From contig NZ_AP027363.1 in NCBI RefSeq assembly GCF_030295955.1, positions 372,001 to 436,000 on the forward strand: 64,000 nt of DNA, given 5' to 3'. Source of the stretch: Thalassotalea agarivorans. GTDB lineage: Bacteria; Pseudomonadota; Gammaproteobacteria; Enterobacterales; Alteromonadaceae. The notes under the pieces are model-generated. The model made no database searches. It had not been told where the DNA came from and saw only the letters and a program-made list of their open reading frames with translations. Shown here piece after piece: positions 52,667 through 63,201 of this stretch. The translations under genes and the position numbers were made by a program. Position 1 is the first letter of the stretch; each line of letters opens with the position of its first letter.

Positions 52667-52694
52667 TAAAAAGGCGCTTGTAGCGCCTTTTTTA
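52667..52694. terminator. Terminator between cysH and MFS gene
   Basis: Arms AAAAAGGCGC / GCGCCTTTTT with TTGTA loop; active both ways by symmetry. Confidence 0.9.
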
Positions 52695-53903
52695 ATTCAC
52701 TTCAGCTCGCGTTAAGCGAGTAATATTGTCCTGACTTGGCTGCATAGGCACTAAGGTAGACAACAGTAACGAACACACAGCAAATCCAGCGCCAACAAAA
52801 AACACCAAACTATTATCATAGACCCAAACCAACCCTAGTAATGCTGGAATGAAAACGGCTGCGATATGGTTTATCGTAAAGCTAACACCAGCACTTGCTG
52901 CGATATCTTTTGGATCCGCTATTTTTTGGAAGTAGGTTTTGATAGCAATCGCCAACGCAAACAGCAAATGGTCAATCACATACAGTACTGCTGCCCAAGT
53001 ACCACTTTCCACTAAACCATAGCTAACGAATAAGATTGCTAAACCAATATATTCAAATATTAACGTTCTGCGCTCACCAATGATGCCAATTAACTTGCCA
53101 ATTTTGGCTGCAAACAACCAGTTAAAAACATAGTTTATTAAAAATAGTGCGCTGACTTCGGCAACACTATAACCAAATTTCTCGACCATCAAAAAGCCTG
53201 CAAATACCACAAAAATTTGTCTTCGGGCGCCGCTAAAAAAGGTCAACGAATAAAACAACCAATATCGTTTGCGAAGAATTATTTTCTTATGTTGCTCTTC
53301 TTTTTGTTCAAAGCGAGGAAAGCTTGCAGCTAAAATGATGGTAGCTAATAAGCCAATAGCGCCGAACAGTAGGTAAGTATTTTGATAGTCCCATTGGAAA
53401 TACTCCATGAGTAACCAAATGCTAGAAAAGGCGAGTAAAGAGGCGATAGATTTTGCCGACAATGCGCGCCCTAAGAAGTGAGCGGTGTCTTCTTTTTTAA
53501 TCCATTGTAGTGTCAACGATTGATTAACGGTTTCAAAATAATGAAAGCCGGCAGACATAATAATGGTGGTGATGTATAAGCCAAGCGCAGTTGGGTAGAA
53601 ACCTGTGATCATGACACCAAAGCAGGTGACACCTAAAGAAAGCAGTGCAAGGCGTTGCTCTTTAATAAACAATAAAAGATAAATCACCGTAAACGCTAGA
53701 AAACCAGGAATTTCACGAAGGCTTTGTAGTATGCCAATTTCCTTGCCGGTGAATGCGGCACGTTCAACCACAAAATTGTTTAACAGTACCATCCAAACGG
53801 AAAACACGAGTGGCATTATAAACGCCATGGCGAGTAACATATTTTCTGGCGTACGAGCGAAACGAAACGGCATAGGAAGATTCTTTATATTGTAGTTGAG
53901 CAC
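52692..53903 (-). CDS. Major facilitator superfamily transporter
   Basis: 403 residues with about 12 hydrophobic segments in two halves. Start region FARTPENMLLAMAFIMPLVFSVWM. The loop between helices 2 and 3 is GKEIGILQSLREIPGFLAF, of the LREIPG type seen in an uncharacterised bacterial MFS subgroup. Convergent with cysH. The substrate is unknown; the position does not prove a sulfur role. Confidence 0.8.
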   Translation of the reverse strand: MLNYNIKNLPMPFRFARTPENMLLAMAFIMPLVFSVWMVLLNNFVVERAAFTGKEIGILQSLREIPGFLAFTVIYLLLFIKEQRLALLSLGVTCFGVMITGFYPTALGLYITTIIMSAGFHYFETVNQSLTLQWIKKEDTAHFLGRALSAKSIASLLAFSSIWLLMEYFQWDYQNTYLLFGAIGLLATIILAASFPRFEQKEEQHKKIILRKRYWLFYSLTFFSGARRQIFVVFAGFLMVEKFGYSVAEVSALFLINYVFNWLFAAKIGKLIGIIGERRTLIFEYIGLAILFVSYGLVESGTWAAVLYVIDHLLFALAIAIKTYFQKIADPKDIAASAGVSFTINHIAAVFIPALLGLVWVYDNSLVFFVGAGFAVCSLLLSTLVPMQPSQDNITRLTRAEVN

Positions 53904-54016
53904 CAGTATATCGTGCTTGATGCTTGTTTAACATGGGGTTTTAGTAATTTATCTGATCGCCCACTAATTAGGGTTTGGGCATTTTTATTTACAAAAATTC
54001 AACACTCAAACAATTA

Positions 54017-54036
54017 TTTTAAACAGGTGTTTAAAA
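54017..54036. promoter_or_regulatory. PsrA-like operator upstream of fadBA
   Basis: Perfect 9-bp dyad TTTTAAACA-GG-TGTTTAAAA, 137 bp before the fadB start. PsrA, the TetR-type fatty-acid regulator, is known to use AAAC-n4-GTTT-type dyads in gammaproteobacteria. Confidence 0.5.
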
Positions 54037-54172
54037 AATTTGCTTTCGCTTTGAAGAAAAGGCATAGTTACTGCCACTTTTTCGACTTAAGTCGACTATT
54101 ATTATAACGACATTAACGATTATAGTGATCACAGTCGTTCCACAAATATCGCAACAGGTGAGGAGAGCAGGC

Positions 54173-57512
<3,340 letters not shown>

Positions 57513-57540
57513 AGTTGCGCTTAGCTAAAGAACCATAAAT

Positions 57541-57570
57541 AATAAGGCCAGTATCTACTGGCCTTTTTTA
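57541..57570 (+). terminator. Terminator of fadBA
   Basis: Arms AAGGCCAGTA / TACTGGCCTT followed by T run. Confidence 0.9.
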
Positions 57571-57601
57571 TGGTTAAAAAGCAGTTATCAAGGAAATTAC
57601 T

Positions 57602-57943
57602 ATGCAGATGCCTAACTACGAAGAATACAACAGGGAAGAAATCGAACAAACGTTAAAGTATATCGATAAGGATAGTTATCCTGAGCGGGCAGAGAAGCTA
57701 GCAGAAGAGTTACAAAAGCGTATAGAGCAAGAAGCGCTGGAGGAAGCAGAAGCAACGCGTATACAACAAGAGCAAGCGCAGATGGCTCCAAGCCATCAAG
57801 TTAAATCGAAAAAAGGGATATGGTTATTGCTCGTATTATTGGTTGTGATTGTTGCTGGTATTTTCGTGATGATGAGTCAACCGGCACCAACAGAATCACC
57901 AAGTGCACCTGACACTGAAACGCAGCAACCAACACAAGATTAA
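57602..57943 (+). CDS. Hypothetical single-pass membrane protein
   Basis: 113 residues. The N-terminal 65 residues are a highly charged helix with coiled-coil potential (ERAEKLAEELQKRIEQEALEE). One membrane helix follows (about 74-92, GIWLLLVLLVVIVAGIFVMM), then a short Pro/Thr/Gln-rich tail (SAPDTETQQPTQD) outside the membrane. Start ATG has GGAAATTACT before it. No family recognised. It stands between fadBA and the FtsN-like gene. Confidence 0.65.
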   Translation: MQMPNYEEYNREEIEQTLKYIDKDSYPERAEKLAEELQKRIEQEALEEAEATRIQQEQAQMAPSHQVKSKKGIWLLLVLLVVIVAGIFVMMSQPAPTESPSAPDTETQQPTQD

Positions 57944-58031
57944 CTGCCTTTCGCTAATTTTTTCCTTTGCGCGGTAAAGAGGTTTACTGCGCGTTCATGG
58001 AATATGCTTGAACAAGGTGCTACTTTGCCAA

Positions 58032-58619
58032 TTATCGCCACAACCAAATTTGGCAATGGTTTACATTATTGCTTTTAAGTTTGTGCTTATCTTTTTCAGC
58101 TAAACGCTTACGCTCGTAAGGACCTAAGTAAACTTTAAACCACTTGCCGTTGCTGCCGTTTGATTCACTTACCATAGCTTCTAATCCAACAAACGCGATT
58201 TGAGCGCGCAATCGCTCGGCGTCACTTTGTCGCTTAAAAGAGCCACATTGCATTTTATACGGGCCTTTTTCTGGTACTTCATATTCACCGGCTTCAACTT
58301 CTTTGTTCTTCAAATCGTCGACATAAGACCACTCTTCTTTGGGTGGTTCTGGTAACTCAACACCATTTTTAGTCTCAACAGTAGCGACCGTTTCTACTGG
58401 TTTTTCTTCGGGTTTACTCACTGTTTTCGTAGGCTCTATTTTTGCTAATTGCATCAAGCCATAGACAAAGGCAGGAATAATAACAAGCATGGCAACCGTA
58501 GCGATTTTGGCTTTTAGCGGCATAGCAGGGCTCGCTTTTTTCTTAGTTTGCTTGCGCTGATAAGGGTTGTTCTTTTTATTAGGCTTGCGAGAGCGAGAAA
58601 CGTAATCTTGATGCGCCAT
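58032..58619 (-). CDS. ftsN: SPOR-domain cell-division protein, FtsN-like
   Basis: 195 residues. Basic cytoplasmic tail (1-35, SRSRKPNKKNNPYQRKQTKKK), one membrane helix (about 36-57), Pro/Glu/Val-rich linker, and a C-terminal SPOR domain (about 118-195: YKMQCGSFKRQSDAERLRAQIAFVGLEA; VYLGPYERKRLAEKDKHKL), where GP-Y and C-G-S-F are SPOR markers. Binds denuded glycan at the septum. Downstream of priA as in E. coli. Confidence 0.88.
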   Translation of the reverse strand: MAHQDYVSRSRKPNKKNNPYQRKQTKKKASPAMPLKAKIATVAMLVIIPAFVYGLMQLAKIEPTKTVSKPEEKPVETVATVETKNGVELPEPPKEEWSYVDDLKNKEVEAGEYEVPEKGPYKMQCGSFKRQSDAERLRAQIAFVGLEAMVSESNGSNGKWFKVYLGPYERKRLAEKDKHKLKSNNVNHCQIWLWR

Positions 58620-58746
58620 GAGGAAATACCGAAATCTAAACGTGAAAAATATGCTTTATTGTTATATTGCCATTGTAACTAGGGTCGAATTTTAAAATCA
58701 ATACATCGACCATAAATATCATTATGCAATAAGAAATCGCTACTGT

Positions 58747-60948
58747 TTACCAAGTTAAATCTATCGGGTCTACATCGAGTGTCCATCGCACCCTGCTAGT
58801 TAAACTATGTTGCTGTGCCACCTGCAACAAAGACGATAATGCTCGGTGCAATGTATTTCGCTGTTTGGCCTGAATTAATAGATGGAATCGATATTTACCT
58901 GCTTTCTTTTCTGCGGGCGCAGGCATGGGACCGGCTACCTGACAAGAAGCTATGGGTGTATCTGCTAAAGCGGTTAAAAATTGTTTTGGTAAAGTGTCAT
59001 TGTTAGCCTCCGCGCGAAACAAGGCTTGGAAGCTCGCAGGCGGTAAGCCAGCAAGTTTTCTATCTGTTAGTGCTTGCCGGGCAAAATGGCCGTAGCCATT
59101 TAATACCAGATCTTGTAGCAATGGATGCTGTGGATACTGACTTTGAATTAACACATGTCCAGGTTTACTTGCTCGCCCTGCACGACCAGATACTTGCGTA
59201 ACAAGCTGCGCCATATGCTCGCCCGCGCGAAAATCATAGCTAAACAATGCACCATCTATGTCCAACACTACCACCAAGGTTACATTGGCAAAATGATGCC
59301 CTTTAGCTAACATCTGAGTACCAACTAAAATGTGATGCTTGCCCTGGTGTATGTCATTAAAAAGGGTTTGCATGCTACCTTTTTTGCGCGTGCTGTCTCT
59401 ATCTATTCTGACAATACTGGCTTGTTCAAACTTTTGATTAAGTAACTCTTCTAACTGCTCAGTGCCTTGACCCAAAGGGTGGATGTGCGTTGACCCACAT
59501 TCGGGACATTGCACAGGCACTCTTTTTTGACTGCCACAGTGATGACAAATTAAACGTGCTGGATGCTGATGCAAGGTATAAGGTTTATTGCAACGTTTGC
59601 AGTCTGCTAGCCAAAAACATTCTTGGCAATTGATCGCTGGGGCATAGCCACGACGATTCAAAAACACCATGACTTGCTCTTGTTTGTTTAAGGTCGCCGC
59701 AATTGCGTCGAGTACAGGTTTTGATAGCCCTTGCTCCAATCTGTGCGTACTGGCGTCAATAATGTCGATCTTAGCGACACTGGCGTTGCCGGCGCGTTTG
59801 GTTAATGTTAAGTGAGTAAATTTTCCTAATTGCGCGTTGGCGATTGATTCCAAGGCGGGGGTTGCACTACCTAATACGATGGGAATATTGAGTCCTCGCG
59901 CTCGCAGTACGGCAAGGTCACGCGCTTGATAGCGAAAGGTGTCTTGTTGTTTAAATGAATTGTCATGCTCTTCATCAACAATAATTAAACCCAGCGATTT
60001 GAAGCTCGAAAACAAGGCTGAACGCGTGCCTATAAGTAAAGCTGCATGCCCTGTTTTAGCCATTTGCCACGCTTCATATCGCTCTTTATCATTTAAGCCA
60101 GAATGGTGGATAGCGATTGGGACGTTAAATCGTTGTTCAAAACGAGATAATGTTTGTGGCGTTAAACCAATCTCTGGTACTAAGACTAACACTTGCTGAT
60201 TGCGTTTTAATGTTTCTTCAATCGCTTGCAAGTACACTTCAGTTTTACCGCTACCCGTAATACCTTCAAGTAAAAAGCTTTGAAACGAATCAGCCGCATG
60301 ATTAATCGCTGAAACGGCTAGTGCCTGTTCGGTGTTTAGCTGATGTTTTGCTTCTTCATTAATACAATTTTGTTGCCAGTGAAAAGGAGAAATTTGCTGC
60401 GCTTTGCTCAATATTAGCTGTTTTTCTTCAAGTCCGTTGAGTTGCGCTTTGGTGTATCCAAGGGTTCTTAGTTCTGCCCATGTAAGGCCAGGCTTTTGCG
60501 CGATAGCTTGAAACAACGCTTTTTGTTTTTTAGCGCTTTTTAGCGCAGTTTCAACGACGTCAGGGTTAACATCTTGGCAGTGCCAAACCATCACAGGTTC
60601 GGGCTTTGGTTTGTCTATTTGGCGCAATACAGCGGGCAAGGCAATATTAAGCACTTCGCCTATCGGGTGATGATAATAGTTGGCCGCTTGCGCTAAAAAC
60701 GCCATATGCTGAGGTGAAAAAGTCGCCTCTGCTGACAATACGCTAATAACGGGCTTTACCTTTTCGGCATCATAGGCACAAGATTCAGCGACGGATAGAA
60801 CAAAACCAATGAGTTGTCGGCTGGTAAATTGCACTAAAACTCGTGCACCAATATCCGGCGCATCTTTAAGAGACGCAACTGACAATTTGTAGGTGTAACT
60901 TTGTCGCATGGGCACTGGCAGTGCCACTTCGAGAAACAGATCCGTCAT
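58747..60948 (-). CDS. priA: Primosomal replication restart helicase PriA
   Basis: 733 residues. 3'-5' helicase that reloads DnaB at stalled forks. N-terminal DNA-binding domain (ALPVPMRQSYTY; GARVLVQF). Helicase motif I GITGSGKTEVY (about 229-239), motif II VDEEHDNSFK (about 325-334). The zinc-binding insertion has Cys pairs: NCQEC, DCKRC, CHHC and CPEC. Divergent from rpmE; ftsN is 127 bp downstream. Confidence 0.97.
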   Translation of the reverse strand: MTDLFLEVALPVPMRQSYTYKLSVASLKDAPDIGARVLVQFTSRQLIGFVLSVAESCAYDAEKVKPVISVLSAEATFSPQHMAFLAQAANYYHHPIGEVLNIALPAVLRQIDKPKPEPVMVWHCQDVNPDVVETALKSAKKQKALFQAIAQKPGLTWAELRTLGYTKAQLNGLEEKQLILSKAQQISPFHWQQNCINEEAKHQLNTEQALAVSAINHAADSFQSFLLEGITGSGKTEVYLQAIEETLKRNQQVLVLVPEIGLTPQTLSRFEQRFNVPIAIHHSGLNDKERYEAWQMAKTGHAALLIGTRSALFSSFKSLGLIIVDEEHDNSFKQQDTFRYQARDLAVLRARGLNIPIVLGSATPALESIANAQLGKFTHLTLTKRAGNASVAKIDIIDASTHRLEQGLSKPVLDAIAATLNKQEQVMVFLNRRGYAPAINCQECFWLADCKRCNKPYTLHQHPARLICHHCGSQKRVPVQCPECGSTHIHPLGQGTEQLEELLNQKFEQASIVRIDRDSTRKKGSMQTLFNDIHQGKHHILVGTQMLAKGHHFANVTLVVVLDIDGALFSYDFRAGEHMAQLVTQVSGRAGRASKPGHVLIQSQYPQHPLLQDLVLNGYGHFARQALTDRKLAGLPPASFQALFRAEANNDTLPKQFLTALADTPIASCQVAGPMPAPAEKKAGKYRFHLLIQAKQRNTLHRALSSLLQVAQQHSLTSRVRWTLDVDPIDLTW

Positions 60949-61271
60949 GTGGTTATTCTTGTTTTATCGATAAAGCTATTTTGACCAACTAGTAAAAGAG
61001 GTACAAGAAAAAAGATAGAAAGATGCAAGATTGAAAGAAATAAAGAGCCGCGGGCTGCATGCTGCGGGTTGCGTGAAAACCACTCCACGTCCCTTGTCCC
61101 CAGCAGCATCGCTGCGCGTCCCTCGTCCCGAATAGCTAGAAACTAAAAAAACTCTTGCGCAAAACACGTTGTTCATATATTATTCGCGCCCAATTAATTT
61201 TGTAACATTCGTATGGTGCTTAGCGGTAAAGACTGACTAAGTGGCGATGCGGCCTAATATAGAGGTTTCCC
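60949..61271. other. Divergent priA-rpmE intergenic region with degenerate GC-rich repeats
   Basis: About 320 bp. From 61045 to 61130 there is a GC-rich patch: CTGCATGCTGCGGG, CACGTCCCTTGTCCC (about 61086) and GCGTCCCTCGTCCC (about 61117), a direct repeat CGTCCCTYGTCCC about 30 bp apart. The rpmE promoter probably lies at 61190-61255 (TAATATAG near 61255). Confidence 0.45.
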
Positions 61272-61484
61272 ATGAAAGACGGTATTCATCCTAACTACGT
61301 AGACATCAAGGCAACATGTTCTTGTGGTAACGTTATTAACACACGCTCAACACTTGGCAAAGACATCCACTTAGATGTTTGTTCTGAGTGTCACCCATTC
61401 TACACTGGTAAGCAAAAAGCTGCTGAGACTGGTGGTCGTGTTGATAAGTTCAACAAACGTTTTGCTGTTCTTGGTAAAAAATAA
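61272..61484 (+). CDS. rpmE: 50S ribosomal protein L31, zinc-binding type
   Basis: 70 residues. [20 protein letters not shown] is the standard start; the zinc ligands C16, C18, C37 and C40 (ATCSCG and DVCSECHPF) are all present, so this is the zinc-containing form rather than the Cys-lacking RpmE2. Zur elsewhere in the window could regulate the zinc-free paralogue, which is not seen here. Confidence 0.96.
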   Translation: MKDGIHPNYVDIKATCSCGNVINTRSTLGKDIHLDVCSECHPFYTGKQKAAETGGRVDKFNKRFAVLGKK

Positions 61485-61500
61485 GCCAGAATTCCAAATA

Positions 61501-61528
61501 AAAAAAGCGCCTTTAGGCGCTTTTTTTA
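61501..61528 (+). terminator. Terminator of rpmE
   Basis: Arms AAAAAAGCGCC / GGCGCTTTTTT, TTTA loop. Confidence 0.92.
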
Positions 61529-61689
61529 TATCCATGGACGGATGGTATCCTTGAGTTGTCTGGAACATTCTCAAGGGCATGCCCAGGGAAGGGCGGTATT
61601 AATATACCCAAATCATCAAGTACCTTTGTGTTCAGTAAACTTTCTATTTATTCATTGTCCGGAACATTCCAAACACAAACGCTACCCTA

Positions 61690-61762
61690 GAAGCACGAAG
61701 CACGAAGCACGAAGCACGAAGCACGAAGCACGAAGCACGAAGCACGAAGCACGAAGCACGAA
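61690..61762. repeat. Heptanucleotide microsatellite (GAAGCAC)10
   Basis: Ten perfect copies of GAAGCAC from 61690 to 61759, followed by GAA. Because 7 is not a multiple of 3, it reads as a 7-residue repeat in all frames; a 100-codon frame through it is not a gene. Confidence 0.95.
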
Positions 61763-61840
61763 AATATCCTTTTCGTTTTGGCTAAATGCTTGTTGTTTAC
61801 GAAAAGATACGAAACGACAACAGATAATCGTAAATATCGC

Positions 61841-61868
61841 TTGAGTATCAACCTTGACTCAGTATAAT
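61841..61868 (+). promoter_or_regulatory. Sigma-70 promoter of tRNA-Trp-secE-nusG
   Basis: TTGAGT (61841-61846), 16-bp spacer, TATAAT (61863-61868), then a GC-rich discriminator AGCGGGC, as for stable RNA promoters. Confidence 0.7.
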
Positions 61869-61985
61869 AGCGGGCTCACTTCTAGAGTATCTCTTAACTT
61901 TCCCAAAAAAACTAAGAAATCACTCGACAAGTGTAACTTGAAAACGGCGTATTGAGGCTACATATAGTCAATACGTCGAAGAATT

Positions 61986-62062
61986 AGGGGTATAGTTCCA
62001 ATTGGTAGAACAGCGGTCTCCAAAACCGACGGTTGGGAGTTCGAATCTCTCTACCCCTGCCA
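61986..62062 (+). tRNA. trpT: tRNA-Trp (anticodon CCA)
   Basis: Acceptor arms AGGGGTA (61986-61992) and TACCCCT (62052-62058), discriminator G and encoded CCA (62060-62062). D stem GTTC/GAAC, anticodon loop CTCCAAA, T stem GGGAG/CTCTC with TTCGAAT loop. Sequence closely follows E. coli tRNA-Trp. The outer anticodon-stem pair is G27-A43, a mismatch where E. coli has C-G. Position before secE is standard. Confidence 0.95.
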
Positions 62063-62136
62063 AATTCCAGCGAAAGCTGACAATAAGTGACAATGATGTT
62101 ACTTATTTAAAATGAAAGTAGTTTACAGGTAGAAAT

Positions 62137-62517
62137 ATGAACGCAAGTACAGAAAACCAAACAGGTGGTTCTCTAGACACAGTAAAATGGTTACTCGTGT
62201 TAATCATTTTAGCTGGTGCCGTTGTTGGCAATTACATGTTTGGTGAAGAATCAGTATTAGTGCGCGCTATCGCAGTTGTAGCGGCTGTTATCGTTGCTGG
62301 TTTAATTGCTATGACCACTGAAAAAGGTAAAGCAGGCGTTGCTTTTGCTAAAGAATCACGTACAGAAGTTCGCAAAGTAGTTTGGCCAACGCGTCAAGAA
62401 GCAATTCAAACGACTGGTATCGTTTTAGTTGCTACAGTAATCATGGCTCTTATTTTATGGGGTCTAGACTCAGTGCTATTCTGGGTTGTTGGTTTCATCA
62501 CTGGCTTACAGGTGTAA
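62137..62517 (+). CDS. secE: Preprotein translocase subunit SecE
   Basis: 126 residues, three membrane helices (about 15-32, 38-56, 92-115) as in E. coli. Signature EVRKVVWPTRQEAIQTT (about 77-93) is the conserved cytoplasmic amphipathic helix. Part of SecYEG. Six bp ahead of nusG. Confidence 0.97.
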   Translation: MNASTENQTGGSLDTVKWLLVLIILAGAVVGNYMFGEESVLVRAIAVVAAVIVAGLIAMTTEKGKAGVAFAKESRTEVRKVVWPTRQEAIQTTGIVLVATVIMALILWGLDSVLFWVVGFITGLQV

Positions 62518-62523
62518 TTAAAG

Positions 62524-63075
62524 ATGACTGAAGAAAATAAACCAAAGTTAAGATGGTATGTTGTACAGGCTTTTTCTGGCTATGAAGCGCGTGTACAAAA
62601 AACATTGCTTGAGCATATCGAAATTCACGGTTTACAAGATAAATTCGGTCAGATCTTAGTACCTACTGAAGAAGTAGTTGAGATGCGTGCTGGCCAAAAA
62701 CGCAAGAGCGCGCGTAAATTCTTCCCAGGCTATGTTCTAGTTGAAATGGCGATGGACGAAGAAGCATGGCACTTAGTTAAAAGTGTACCACGTGTATTAG
62801 GTTTTATTGGTGGTACAAGTGATCGCCCAATGCCAATTACACAGAAAGAAGCTGACCGTATTCTTCAACGCCTTGAAGATTCTACGGACAAGCCAAAGCC
62901 AAAAACAATGTTCGAAGTGGGCGAAGTGGTTCGCGTTATCGATGGTCCATTTGCAGACTTCAATGGTGTGGTTGAAGAGCTTGATTATGAAAAATCACGC
63001 ATTAAGGTATCAGTCCTTATCTTTGGTCGTTCAACACCAGTAGATTTAGAATTCTCACAAGTTGAGAAAAGCTAA
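62524..63075 (+). CDS. nusG: Transcription termination/antitermination protein NusG
   Basis: 183 residues. NGN domain with [15 protein letters not shown] (about 11-25) and [13 protein letters not shown]-terminal KOW domain [20 protein letters not shown] (about 137-156). Links RNA polymerase to Rho or ribosome. Expected neighbour rplK is displaced by the insertion element. Confidence 0.98.
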   Translation: MTEENKPKLRWYVVQAFSGYEARVQKTLLEHIEIHGLQDKFGQILVPTEEVVEMRAGQKRKSARKFFPGYVLVEMAMDEEAWHLVKSVPRVLGFIGGTSDRPMPITQKEADRILQRLEDSTDKPKPKTMFEVGEVVRVIDGPFADFNGVVEELDYEKSRIKVSVLIFGRSTPVDLEFSQVEKS

Positions 63076-63089
63076 TTCAATACTTAATT

Positions 63090-63110
63090 GAATAAAAAAG
63101 CCCGCAATAG
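63090..63110 (+). terminator. Left arm of an interrupted nusG terminator (inferred)
   Basis: AAAAAAGCCCGC after nusG looks like the first arm of a GC hairpin, but the expected GCGGGCTTTTTT arm is missing; the IS4 element begins within a few bases. The second arm is predicted beyond the right window edge. Confidence 0.4.
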
Positions 63111-63164
63111 CGCAATGCTGATCTATTAAGAATGTGATCAGTTGACCGATCCAAATGATCGTGC

Positions 63165-63198
63165 AAAATCCGTAGTCAGTTTTCTGATTACGGATTTT
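63165..63198 (+). terminator. Hairpin immediately before the transposase start
   Basis: Arms AAAATCCGTAGTCAG (63165-63179) and CTGATTACGGATTTT (63184-63198) with TTTT loop, one G-T wobble, then T run and ATG at 63202. It could stop read-through transcription from nusG and hide the ribosome binding site. Confidence 0.65.
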
Positions 63199-63201
63199 TT
63201 T

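Noticed and set aside
60976-61176. 66-codon minus-strand frame upstream of priA
   Set aside because: It covers the GC-rich repeat patch and promoter region; no recognisable protein.
61542-61844. 100-codon frame through the GAAGCAC tract (ARSTKHE repeats)
   Set aside because: Its coding appearance comes only from the microsatellite. There is no ribosome binding site and no recognisable sequence outside the repeat.
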